Positions 47,701 to 58,574 of a stretch of 64,000 nt of DNA are shown piece by piece. The notes beneath the pieces were generated by a model that saw nothing but the letters and a program-made list of their open reading frames with translations, had not been told where the DNA came from and did no database searches. The first letter of the stretch is position 1. Each line of letters starts with the position of its first letter. Source of the DNA: Zychaea mexicana (Eukaryota; Mucoromycota; Mucoromycetes; Mucorales; Lichtheimiaceae); contig NW_026516737.1 of NCBI RefSeq assembly GCF_025766255.1, positions 1 through 64,000 on the forward strand, in the 5' to 3' direction. Both the position numbers and the translations under genes were made by a program.

Positions 47701-47895
47701 ATCCAAGAAAGAGAAATAAAAAGTTAATCGTGTTGGGTTCGGATCGCGATCGGGAGAGAGTTTATATTGGAGAAAGGAAGGGAAAGAATGATAAAGCTCA
47801 AAACAATTTAGTATGGTTTGTTTGCTATAATTCACCTCTTGATCTCGGCATTCTACACAAAATGACGTGGCGTTTGTTGATGAGGCGACTTGCAT
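44725..47895 (-). CDS. DUF2009-family conserved eukaryotic protein with N-terminal B-box-like zinc finger
   Basis: Fourteen exons on the complement: 47895-47836, 47683-47632, 47468-47338, 47213-47107, 47047-46976, 46857-46823, 46640-46454, 46355-46292, 46206-45899, 45813-45405, 45287-45149, 45068-44973, 44877-44828, 44757-44725. All phases close to 580 residues. Residues about 14-50 read CVECRDQEASVFCEQCDEDF, CEVCHAMLHRTGNRRKH, a B-box-type Cys/His pattern. The DUF2009 body follows: KFVPLRLDAHERNLLRLLEA, RHKIMNPEKMRSTYGKLMYM, DSLGFSCVIPIKTVFEYL, LAIMAGRHGHRLTHTHSTQY, VGSSVVHLGDRNVPNAFMFI, DGSGADNYFDAGSCIDGRLT and SAWNWCSHIEKKKFFPIFLL. The family is conserved in plants and many fungi, and its function is not known to me. 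This is the most intron-rich gene here. The ATG at 47895 is the first before the B-box; an upstream exon is possible. Confidence 0.8.
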
Positions 47896-48135
47896 TGGCA
47901 AAGTATTATCTTGTATCACTTTTTTTTAAAGGAAAAAAAAAAAGACACCACAGCTTTAGAAAAGAAAAACGAGTGCGCGGGTGAAGGATGGAGGGGGAGG
48001 AGAGGGGTGGGGGGTTTGGGGGTGGGTTTAGCCTAACCCTACAGCCTAACTCCGTTGGGTGTTTCTGTTGCGGTTATGCTTGAATTCATTTAGGTTTTGA
48101 CATATATACAACACACCCTACCAAAAAACAAAACT

Positions 48136-49623
48136 ATGCACAAGTGGGTCCATTCGCCAGAAAAAATCCGCCCCATTTTAAAAGAGCTGAAATCCAAAGG
48201 CGAACTATCCAGTGCTATCCACTCGGTAGACTGTCATGGTGATGCACTGGTTCATTTCGCAGCACGAGCGCATTCGTTAGAGGTTTTGCGTATTCTGGAA
48301 GAACACAGTGCGGATTTTTCGGCAGTCAACGAACACGGTATGTTCCAAAAAAAAAAAAAATTATTGGCCCCTAAGCAACTCAATTTTATTTCCAAAGGTC
48401 GACAGCCGCTCCATGAAGCGATCGATTCAGCAGAATGTGTTTCTTACATTGTCAATGAATGCAACGTCGACGTCAATGCGCTTAAACGTGGCGACTGGAC
48501 ACCGGCAATGATTGCAGGTAGGCAAGGAATAAGAAAGGTGGTTTTTTTATTTTTCCACATGATGGTATATGCGACCCGGGTTTACAACAATAAACATCCT
48601 TTCCCTCTTTGATTATATATGGAAATAGCATTGAAGGGTCGATTGGATGTGGTTAAAATCCTGGAAAAGGCAGGTGCCAATCTCGATTTATGCAATAAGG
48701 ACGGACGAACGGCACTTCATCTGGCAATTCAGCATGGTAAGTAAACAAGAATTTTTCGGAGCAGAACAATTATGGAGGGGAAACTCCATTCCTTCTGTGT
48801 GCATATTATATGCTAAAACAAAGATTTGCTCAAGGACATGTGGAAACCTCCAAATACATTGCACAACGGTCACCCACATCAATCACTAAAGCAACCAAGT
48901 CCGGGCGCCTACCGATCCAGATAGCAGCAGCTTTATGTGATTACGGACCCCAAGTTTCGTATGATATCACCACTTTTCTTTTTGACCACGTGAATGACAG
49001 CAGCAGCAGCAGCAGCAGCAATAGCAGTAGTGGTAGTGGTAGTAGTTTGGCACATAGGGATAAATCTGGACGGGGCCTTTTGCAAGACGCGGCTGTGTCA
49101 CAAAATCTGCCATTGGTACGGTTTCTTTTGGATAAAGGAGCCGACCCCAACCAAACCGACTCGATCGGTCGGAACGTGATACACCATGCTGCCATGGTGG
49201 GTCATCTGGACGTACTTGAACTCTTGTTTGATGACGAACAAAATCAAACAACTGCAAAGTCCAAAGATATCAGCCATCAGATCGTTGCGGTCAACGTCGA
49301 TTGCTGGGACGTGCCTGACAGATGGGACGAGTGGACGCCATTAATGCATGCAGCCCGTCAGGGACATTTTCCCATCGTTGCGTTTCTGGTGCAACATGAA
49401 CTAGCACGACGGAATCGCCGGGATAAACAAGGCCGGACAGCACAAGACATCGGTAAGCAACGGTTTGTCTGCGTATAATTTAAATTATAATAGAGAGATC
49501 GTGAGATTTCCTGAAAAAGAAATATTTGTATAACCTATTTTCTTTTTTGTGTGGGGTAAAAAAAAACACCTAGCTGGCATATGGAACCATCATGACATTG
49601 CCGACTACTTGGTAGTAACATGA
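48136..49623 (+). CDS. Ankyrin-repeat protein, ANKRD16-like
   Basis: Five exons: 48136-48337, 48398-48517, 48629-48736, 48835-49452, 49574-49623, giving 365 residues. At least eight ankyrin repeats run end to end, each with a G-x-T/A-x-L/x-H-A-A core: GDALVHFAARAHSLEVLRIL, RQPLHEAIDSAECVSYIV, DWTPAMIAGALKGRLDVVKI, GRTALHLAIQHGHVETSKYI, RGLLQDAAVSQNLPLVRFLL, GRNVIHHAAMVGHLDVLELL and EWTPLMHAARQGHFPIVAFL. No other domain is present. The overall order and length fit ANKRD16, which in mammals helps alanyl-tRNA synthetase avoid serine misincorporation. I cannot confirm that function here. A GCA repeat encodes a poly-Ser insertion at about 48996-49050. It is divergent from the DUF2009 gene, 240 bases between starts. 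Confidence 0.65.
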
Positions 49624-50050
49624 TGACAGCGTGTATAATTTCATTGCTCTCCTTTTCTGTCTGTAACAAGCAATGTATCATATTTTTGTAATATATGAAA
49701 AAGTCGCTACAAAGCAATGGAGTTATTATTTTGCAAGTAGTAGCATAAAAAAAAGTACAGTGCAAGAAAAGGGTTGATTGCGTAGCACACAAGGCGTCAT
49801 AGCTTGGGGTTGGTGAAACTGATGAGGACAACAGCGTTTGGCCAGATACTACTAGTGAAAATGGCATACCTAGTACTATACACCTGCTCACGTGTGGTAT
49901 TGTTTTCATATGATTGTGTGTGGGGCAAAGAGAAAGAGAAACTTGCATATGTCGTATATTTATCCAAAAAACTGCAGGGTTCCTAGCTCGTTTGTTTCTT
50001 TTCCCGCTACTTTCCCGTACCCCTTCTTTTTGTTGCTGTTTAGTACAACA
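49624..50050. other. Intergenic
   Basis: 3' UTR of the ankyrin gene and promoter of the esterase gene. No further feature was recognised. Confidence 0.4.
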
Positions 50051-51834
50051 ATGATGCTGTCCACTGCGACAACCACCACCACCACCACAGCCATGATGTG
50101 GACGACGACGACCTGTACAACCGAAGGTTGCTGTCGACCTTATAGTGAAGCGCAACATGCCCTGACTACCACGTCCACAACAACAGCAGTCAAGAACAGC
50201 GTTCGCCTCACCAAGGAAACGCTTCCCATCGTTGTACAAGAACTCTACAAGACAGCTCTGCACATTCCAACGAACCTCGGCCGGCTGGCTACCGAAGTGT
50301 GGTCTCATTTCTTTGTTCAGCGCAAAAAGCCGCATTGGAACATCCAACAGACCGTTGTGATGGCCTTTTTGCAATCGTTCAGGGACCAGACACTGACACA
50401 CAGTCTTGAGTTTTGGCGTTTTATGTTGATCGCACCCACATGGCTGACGCCACTCACGTCGAAAACGCAGGACGGATCGTTCCGTGTTCGTCGTCGCAAC
50501 TTGCGTGGTATCCTCAGAAAAATGGACAAGAGTGAGGATGGCTCACGCATGCTCGAGGTCGAATGGATGTCGGCCGGTACGATTTGGGATCGTTGCCAGA
50601 GTGTCATTCATCCAGGTGCGGATCGAAAAGACAGCGAAGAAGAAGCATCGAGTAACTATACCCAGCAGAGCTCGGCATTGGTGTTGCGAACACGATCGCC
50701 CGAGAAAATTGTCTTTTATCTTCATGGAGGCGCTTATTGTGCCATGAGTGCACAGACGCATCGCACGCTCACTCATAAGATCAGTAAAGCAACTGGGCGA
50801 CGCGTTTTTGGTAATAGAAATTAAAAAAAAAAGACGCGCGATTTTTTTTCCTATTGTTTATTTAAAGGACGCGTCTTTTTAGCTGTCAACTATCGATTGG
50901 CCCCTGAACACAAGTTTCCTAGTGGACTGTACGATGCTGTACAGGCATTCCTCTATCTGATCGACGCAGAAAATGGATATTGTCTTGAGCCAAAGAACAT
51001 ACTTATCATGGGCGACTCTGCTGGTGGAGGCTTGTCCCTTGCAATGATGCTCTATCTACGTGATCATGGTTTACCTCAACCGGAAGGCGCTGTGCTGCTT
51101 TCGGTAAGTATATGTACATAAAAAAGAAAAGACTCGAAAGATATACATACACGAAAACACGCCAATATTTTTATAGACGGTGTTGAATAGGCTAATCTAC
51201 ATTTTCTATGTGTGTACCAGCCTTGGGTTGACCTGTCATTTTCATATCCTAGCTGGGACAATGCGTCCTTGTACGACTATTTACCAAACAACCCAGACCG
51301 ACTGGAAGAAATGAATCCTGCACATCTCTATCTAGGTGTCGATAAGGCTGCTCACATGGTCCGCCACCCTTACGTGTCTCCAATCTTTAGCGAGAGTTTT
51401 GAGAATTTGCCACCATTAGTCCTGCAATCCGGAAGCTGTGAGTCGCTTCGCGACGAAATCAACGATCTTGTACAAAAGATTGCTGCATCGAAATCTACCC
51501 TTGTACACCATGAGGAATATGAGGTAAGCAAAGTTTTAAATCTGCTGCTGTTGCTGCTGCAACCTCCAACAAACGTCATCCATCATGCAAAATTCTTATT
51601 TGTTTGTAGGATATGGTTCACGTTTTCCAAGCATTCCCATTTGGCAAGTCGGCTGAGGCCATAGAAAGTGTAGGTTGGTGGGCACGATATGGTATGCCCA
51701 TGATCGCAAATTGGGCTGCGCGTGGCCAGTTGCCTACAGTCGTCCAGCAGAATCAACAAGCAGAAGAAGGCCCGTTTGCATTAAAGAGTACTCCACGATC
51801 CATGGGTCGCCGTTTCCATAGCATTCCCGGCTAA
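50051..51834 (+). CDS. HSL-type alpha/beta-hydrolase (esterase/lipase)
   Basis: Four exons, 50051-50810, 50883-51103, 51221-51523 and 51610-51834, give 502 residues. The N-terminus is Thr-rich low complexity, followed by a long alpha-helical region (residues about 45-170) seen in fungal steryl-acetyl-hydrolase/lipase relatives. The catalytic domain has HGGAYCAMS (oxyanion hole, His225-Gly226-Gly227), AVNYRLAPEHKFPSGLYDAV, nucleophile motif IMGDSAGGGLSL (Ser299), acid-loop VLQSGSCESLRDE, and the His region EDMVHVFQAFPF. This is the hormone-sensitive-lipase branch, which hydrolyses short acyl or steryl esters and acylglycerols. There is no signal peptide, so it is probably cytosolic or membrane-associated. 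Substrate is unknown. It is tandem with SYS1, 253 bases downstream. Confidence 0.82.
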
Positions 51835-52087
51835 AGACGACATTACAAGGCAGATCTATGTATATATACCTAGTAGCTCACTAAGCCTACCTATTAAACA
51901 TTAGTTGACTTTGTAAACCTACCATCCTACTTAATATTTATAAAGTTTCCAGCGTGAAAGTTGCCAGCTTTCCAATTGAGTAAATTTGACTGAAATAAAC
52001 GTGCTGGGTAACACAACTCCATTTCTCCACTCTGTACATATTCTTCTCAAGGCTCACCTTCATTTTCTCTTTCTCTCTCACCACACA

Positions 52088-52992
52088 ATGGCACAATCGT
52101 CATTTCGGGCGACAGGATGGGATCCCATACTTATAATCGCTCAAGTACATACTATCATTTTTATCCAAACCTGCTCATGTATAATAGCAAGACCTTTAAT
52201 CGTTGTTATTCTATTTGCATTGGCAAATAGATTGTCTCATTACAATCGCTCTATTACATATTCATCAGCTTACTTTTACTCATTGCACTTGCATTAACCG
52301 GGGGCGAACTTTCACTTGACGCCATTCTCGACGATTCCGAAATTCGAACCGACACTGTGTTCGGCTGGACGCTGGCACTCGTCTGGCTTGTCAATGCTGC
52401 CATTAATATATCCGTCCTGGTGTTTCTTGTGCAACGAGCCAAGCTCGTGCTTGATTTTGTTCTTACGCTCCATTTTATCCATACTGTGTTTGTATGGATC
52501 CATACAGGCCATTTTCCTACCTGCGGCCCATGGTGGGTTCTACAAATCATGAATGCGATATTGATGACGTTGGGTGGCGAGTGGGCGTGTATGCGGCGCG
52601 AAATGGAGCCAATCATGGTACCTAAAAAGGAACAACAACGATCAACGGCAGAAGAACAACAACAGGAAACGTCCGCTTCATCTTCATCATCGACAGAGAT
52701 TCAAGAAGTACAAGCAGATTCGGATAATAATGTCGATTGGGTTCATATTGGCAAAAAGCAAAAGCGCAAGGTATCTGATCCTCGAGGAGACGATCCTGTG
52801 ACGATGAATGAAGACGATGAGCAAGAAGAAGCGCCATTGACTCGTGTAGTTGGCAGAGCTAAAAAGGTTCTATTACACGGAGCTCAACGAGCCGCAAGGA
52901 GTACAGCATCATCATCAGCAACAACTAATAACAAAGGAAAGCGATACGAGAATATACCTTTACATGATGTGGATCAACAGGATGGAAATTAA
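52088..52992 (+). CDS. SYS1: Golgi membrane protein Sys1
   Basis: Two exons, 52088-52144 and 52231-52992, give 272 residues. The N-terminus MAQSSFRATGWDPILIIAQI is the family signature; the splice at 52144/52231 restores QIVSLQSLYYIFISLLLL. Four membrane helices follow, with GGELSLDAILDDSEIRTDTV and the loop FPTCGPWWVLQIMNAILMTL as in Sys1. Sys1 sits in the trans-Golgi and recruits the Arf-like GTPase Arl3/ARFRP1. The C-terminal tail beyond residue about 175 is unusually long, Ser/Gln/Glu-rich with basic patches (KKQKRK, AKKVLLHGAQRA). Usual Sys1 is about 150-200 residues, so this tail is an extension that may carry regulatory sites. Confidence 0.85.
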
Positions 52993-53333
52993 AAAACAAA
53001 AAATTGTTTTGTAAATATATTATATAACATGTTAATTTTGTTATTGCTCAAATTGATAATAGCAATCTGTACTAATCTATTACTACTACCAATTCAAACA
53101 GAGAGCTAGAGGGAAAATCAGATAAGGTGTATGTGTTAAGTGTGTGTGTGCAAGTATGGTTGTAATATGTTCAATGAAAGAATTAGGGAAGAAGGAGGAG
53201 GTTTATAAACGGAGGAGTAGGATTCAGTGAAAGCTTTACAGAAAAAATGATTATGAAGGGATATACGGTTAAATGTGTTTCTCAAAATGTGAGAGAAGGT
53301 GGGGGGGAAAGGGGAGGGTGTGCTGACAAACTG
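52993..53333. other. Convergent 3' intergenic spacer
   Basis: AT-rich, with a short TG run near 53136-53150. It lies between the stop codons of the SYS1 and C2H2 genes. Nothing else was recognised. Confidence 0.4.
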
Positions 53334-54607
53334 TTATTGTCGCTTATGTCTCTGAGACTGCCGTTCATGCGTTTTGATATGACGAGATACTTGATCAGGT
53401 CTAGAAAATGACTTGGCACACGGGAAAACAGAGCAGCGAAACGGTCTTTCGCCGGTATGTACACGCATCTATTATGCCAAATACAGAAGAGACGTCAGTG
53501 AAACTCAAGATCTATTGCTAGCAGTAGCAAATGATTGTTCTTTCTTTAAAGAGCACAGAAACCACGCCGCACACGTACATGTTTAGTTAAATTACTGCTT
53601 TCAGCAAACTTCTTGTCGCAGCCTTGATATTTACAGGTAAAAGGCCTTTCGCCAGAATGTACACGACGATGGATCGTCAGAGCGCCGGAAATGGAGAATT
53701 GCCGGCTACAGCCCTTCTCAGGACATTTGTAAGGTTTTTCGCCGGTATGTGTACGCATGTGCTGTGTCATTATACTTGACTCAGAGAAGCGCTTTTTACA
53801 TAGTATACATTGATACGGTTTGTCGCCTATCCAGCAGACAGACACACATGCATATAGTTTGAGGTTAAAATCTGTCGATAATTTTGAAATATGGCGCCAT
53901 CCATATTGATATAGAGACCGAAAACTCACCGGTATGTGTTTGGATATGGCGCATCAGCTTTTGTCTCTGAGCAAACCTCTTTCCTTCACGATCGCAGTTG
54001 TCCCATCCGCAAATGTATTCGCTTCGGCCAGTGCCCACGTGGTCTTCAGACAAATGACATGTTAGGTCATCAAAGGTAGTAAACCGCTGACCACAGTTTA
54101 TCCAGCGACAGCCGTGAATAAACCGCTGGCCTAAATGGTTCGTCAAATGACTCAGCAGGGCATCCGATCCATCAAAGGTGACAGTGCACGTCCCCCACCG
54201 ACAATGGAAATCGACCGTCGATCGGCTGTTGAGATGATTCTTGAACAAATGTGGTGCTAGGTCGTCTAACGTGGGGAAGCTTTCTGCGCATGCTGCCCAT
54301 TCACACGTGCGAGGTATTTCGTCGTTTTCGTCTTGGTCGTTGTAGTTTTCGTCTTCGTGATTTTCGTCATTTTCTGTTTCGCTTGCTTTGCGTTTTTTAC
54401 CTGCTGTCGTTGGTATTGGCGTTGTACTGCTAGTGATAGGTTTTGTACTGCTAGCGATAGGTGTTGTACTGCTAGTGTTAGGTGCCGTACTGCTAGTGCT
54501 AGGTGTCGTAGGTGTCGTTGAAGTTGTAGTTGCAGCTACTGCTGTTGAAGGATCAACACTTGCAGTAGCAACAGTCGTCATTTCTACCGCGGATTCCACA
54601 GAAATGG

Positions 54608-54638
<31 letters not shown>

Positions 54639-54983
54639 TTGTTGCGATTCGGCTGCAGCGAGTGGACAGCAATCAGCGCAGCAATCTTGGTCGGGTTGTT
54701 GTGACGCTGCTTGTTGCTGTTGTTCGTGCTGTTGTTCTTGTTGAGAAGTACAAATCTCGCAATCTGAGGTGGTGGAGGGTGTATACGATTTTTCAGTTGA
54801 ATACTGCACATTATTCTCGCCGGATTCACGGCGACACTCGTCACAATCGGGGGTCCGAGAATATTGCTCGTTGTTGGTCATTGGTGTCGTGGTGGTCGTG
54901 GTCGACAGGAGACAGCACGATGGCATTACGGTATAATTATTATTGTTGTTATTATTTTCAGGAGACTGTTGTGAATCAGGCAT
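53334..54983 (-). CDS. C2H2 zinc-finger transcription factor, eight fingers, Zap1-like arrangement
   Basis: Three exons on the complement: 54983-53930, 53826-53579, 53468-53334, giving 478 residues. The N-terminal half is low complexity: poly-N, poly-Q, Thr/Ser-rich tandem SSTTPI/SSTKPI repeats, and a Cys-containing segment CCADCC. Eight C2H2 units follow: four with C-x4-C spacing and wide linkers ([50 protein letters not shown]), then four with standard TGEKP/SGERP linkers ([67 protein letters not shown]). Widely spaced CxxxxC fingers preceding a DNA-binding array resemble yeast Zap1, where the first fingers sense zinc. That parallel is inference. It is nuclear. The intron at 53578-53469 was placed so the seventh finger reads [11 protein letters not shown]. 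Confidence 0.72.
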
Positions 54984-56474
54984 GTATAGTAAAATAAATA
55001 TAAAACACAAGAGCCAGTCCGTGTGTGAGAGTGTGAGAATGTTATGAAAGCATACAAGAAGCCAAAGAAGTAGACAAGAGGTGTAAGAATTATGAAGAAG
55101 AAATAGAAACGACGCAATTCTGTGCCCCTCGCTTTATTTGGAGTAGCTCTGTTTTGGGGATCTGCCTATAAACAGAAAACCGCTGCAACCGTCGCTGCTG
55201 ACTTGAGGGAGTTCGGGAATACGTTGTATACAGCGTGTGCACATTACATACTTTGTGTTTGTGTGTAAGTATAGTATCTGATCAAACGAGCACAAGTGTT
55301 CCTTGTTGCCCTAGGTCCAAGTGTCCGTTATCTGATACAAGCAAATGCAATGACATATTTGTCATGTACGCCTTTTTTTTAAGTTTGCATAGACAGTATC
55401 ATACATTACGTTTAGAGTATGGTGGGTGGCAAATAAGTGTGTTTTTATCCTAGTGGCTACGTAATAGGCCGCTGATTGTACCGGTTATTTCCAGAATGTA
55501 TGTAAGCACATAGTTTTCTTTTAAATAACCAAAGGCACAATTTTTTTCTTTGCTTGCTTTGGTTCTGCCGCAGAAGTTTGTCAATGACCATAAAGCGTAC
55601 AATGTCACCTTTTGGGTGGACAGAAATTTTTACCCGAGTGCTCGTTCAACTCTTCCGCGACGCTGACGGTCCCCATGGGGTGGGGGGGGGAGGCAGTTTG
55701 TGGACGCAGGCAGTCGTACCTTATTGGGTGCGCGGTAGTTCGGATTCAGCTATCTGAGCACAAATAAAATGCTCAGTTAGTTGAAGAAGAAAAGCACCAC
55801 GCATGATATTTAGTAGCATAGTAGTATATCGATCAACTGCATCGCTGCGACAAGAATAATTTAGCTCAATCAAGTCATAGATCTACATATCAAACATTGA
55901 TGGCAGATTAAATGACATGATACTTAAGGAGAGCGTAGGTGAAGGACCGAAAACTGGGATCGGTGTGCATCATCAGCCGATCTACTACTGTATCAGCAGT
56001 AGTCTGTGAGACGTGATTATCTATGCTATTATGACTGTCTACCTATACCTTGCACACAGTGATAGCAGTACTACAGAAGTGTTCAACTTGCTCAATGAAT
56101 GTACACGCCCAAAAAAGCTTATCCTTGACAGAGCATAATTTCGCTTTCTGAGCCATGACAAAACTATACTTGGTACCTACACTATGCACAACTATGATCA
56201 GCTTTTTTTCCCGAATTTTGATACTGATCGTTGCATTCTCAGTAAAAGTAATTTCAAGCACGCAGGGGGAATAGTCATCCAATAAAGTATGCACTGCATA
56301 CTAAAAAATGTACAAGCACTATGTAACTTCAAATAATTTTCTTCAGTGCTATTAATGTAACCATATAGTATCATCAATGAGCCGGATACTTTATTATCAA
56401 AGCACTATCATTATCGAGAAATTAAATAGCCACGCAGAAGCTGAACAGCGGCTTGTTGTTGTACTGTTCCTTTC
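54984..56474. other. Intergenic, about 1.5 kb
   Basis: Promoter of the C2H2 gene followed by AT-rich DNA. Minus-strand 56294-56043 has an open stretch without similarity that I recognise. No RNA gene or repeat was seen. Confidence 0.35.
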
Positions 56475-58145
56475 TCACGACATGTAGTAAGCTGGTTCCG
56501 GTAAAGTGACCACACAGTCGGTGCGCGGCTCGGTCAAGTTGGCATAGGCGTGAAATGGCTTTGAAACAGCATCACGCTTTGTCAAATAGGGCGTTCTGAA
56601 CAGCTCATGGATGGTACTTGAGACGGACGAATGTTCAAATACATCGGATTTTGGTGCTAGCATGCCACGAGGAATCCTGGGTGATATAAAAACGGCAGGA
56701 ACACGTATACCAAGACGCGTAAAGTCAAATGTGGGATGCGTGATTCCATCAGGATTCGGCACGTTATTGGGTCTACGTTATTGTCGGTAAGTACTCTTCT
56801 TTATCTACTTCGATACACCACCCGGTAGACCAGCATACAACTCACGGTGGTACATGATCATAAAATCCGCCATGTTCATCCTGTGAAACAATGACAGTAA
56901 CTCGGTTATTATTACTCATCACGACGACGAAACAACAGGAACCAGTTCTGTAGAAGGAAAATCAATAAGAAATATACCCAAACAAGTAAAAATAGCATAT
57001 CGTTCCATTGGGGACTTGCTCGCAACGCTTCATAAACTTCTTTGTAAAACCGTTCGCCTCGTCGTATATCGTAGAACGCGCCTGCATGCGGATGCTGGTC
57101 GTTGCGTAGCCGCTCATCTATACCATACATGGCAGGCTCAAGGAACACATAGGATGGCAGAGTACCACTTTTGCAAGCCTGGTAAAACTCATCCATACCT
57201 TTCCCAGGGCTTCTGAATGGCGAGCGGAAATAACGAAATAACAACGTTGATGGCATGGGGGAAGCCGAGTAAATCCCGTAACTAACATTGGTATCGTCCA
57301 GTGCTTCGAAGATTGTCTTTAATGGATAACCGAGCTTGGGAATCGTGTTATCGACGACACCGCCAGCAGTAGCCGCATGTAAAAAATTCCGGTTTGGGAA
57401 GGTTGAACCTTTTGGTATGTAAGATCGATGGGCGATGTGAGCGGAGAACAGAAAGGTAGCTATTAGCATTACTGTTCACTCTTTACCTGGAACAGAAGAA
57501 AACCATCGCTGAACACTAACGTTAATGCATACTCGCTTTGAAATATATACCAGATGCCCCCACTTATCCTTTTGCTGGACTTCTTCTCCTTACATCTGAG
57601 CTTCCGAATTCTTCAACCAACTTGTACAACACAGGTAACGAAGAATGGTTCATGCCTTGCATCACCTCGGCTGCCCGCTCCTCCTCCCGATAACGCATAT
57701 AATTTGCTACAAATCCACCCATGGTTGGTGTGGACGTGGATGACGGGATGTCACCATACTTGACGTCGAATATCTGCATGTCAACATCTGCAATAAAGTT
57801 CTCAGGCTCTTGCGTGCTGCGCAAGGATTCATAGACCAATCAGTGTGTAGCAAAATGACGAATACTTTACTTTTATACATACTGAAAGGGTCCGTCGTAG
57901 GTTACACAATAACTTTCGCTATCAAACGTGTTGCACATTGAAGGATCCGACCCATCGACGTCGGGTCGTAGTCGTTTGTATTCGCCCAGAAAGTGGTCAT
58001 AGCTGTGATTCTCCATCATCAGCACCACGAGTGTTTTGATCAAGGAGGCCGCGTCACCGCCACTTCCATCTTCAGCGACGGCAACACTGCTACAGGTCAA
58101 GTGATACCATGTCGACAATAGCGCAATCCATTGCGTGATGAGCAT
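56475..58145 (-). CDS. Secreted phosphoesterase family protein (phospholipase C/acid phosphatase type)
   Basis: Six exons on the complement: 58145-57883, 57816-57594, 57535-57487, 57408-56978, 56880-56846, 56772-56475, giving 432 residues. A signal peptide is likely (MLITQWIALLSTWYHLTCSS). The metal-site motif LVVLMMENHSYDHFLGEYKR opens the domain. The centre has NYMRYREEERAAEVMQGMNH and RWFSSVPGSTFPNRNFLHAA. The end has VWDEHGGFYDHVPPP and GIRVPAVFISPRIPRG. These are the blocks of the phosphoesterase family PF04185 (bacterial phospholipase C, fungal acid phosphatases). The enzyme likely releases phosphate or hydrolyses phospholipid outside the cell. I cannot tell which. Exons 3 (49 nt) and 5 (35 nt) are short but required by phase and motif continuity. 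It is divergent from the glutamate-cysteine ligase gene. Confidence 0.82.
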
Positions 58146-58574
58146 GTTATCTTTTTGATATCGTATTAACGCCCAGAATAACTGGTCTAACTCGCTGTTC
58201 TTACTTTGGGCTGTTTTTATATGTTCAAACTGCTTTTGTGATCATCACCTCACCAGGGCGTATGATAGATAAAGGAGAGTGAGTGGGAGCACCACTGAAG
58301 ATGATTATGATGATGACTGCTGTTTCTACTGTTTACTGTTGTTCGTAATGATCAAGTTGATGATCAAATTGTGCATGTAGCAGTGACTTTTGACAACCCA
58401 AAGAGGGTTTTTTGTGCTGGTTTTTTTTTTTTGTGGCGCCGCCAGCAAAAGAGTCAAAAGGACTTCGCTTCTGATTACAAATACATAGCCCCAGCAAAAC
58501 TTCGGCACTTTATTCGGCTTCCTACACCTCTTCTTTTCCTTTCCTCTTCTCGCGAATCAACTTGTTTTTCAACT
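58146..58574. promoter_or_regulatory. Divergent promoter between phosphoesterase and GCL genes
   Basis: Bidirectional intergenic region of 429 bases with a T-run at about 58422-58432. No specific binding site was assigned. Confidence 0.35.

Noticed and set aside
49811..49860. Hammerhead-ribozyme-like CTGATGAG...GAAA
   Set aside because: The required CGAAA after a stem II and the flanking stems I/III are absent.
56475..58145. Calling the phosphoesterase a toxin-type phospholipase C
   Set aside because: Family-level similarity covers both phosphatases and phospholipases. Nothing in the sequence settles substrate or toxicity.
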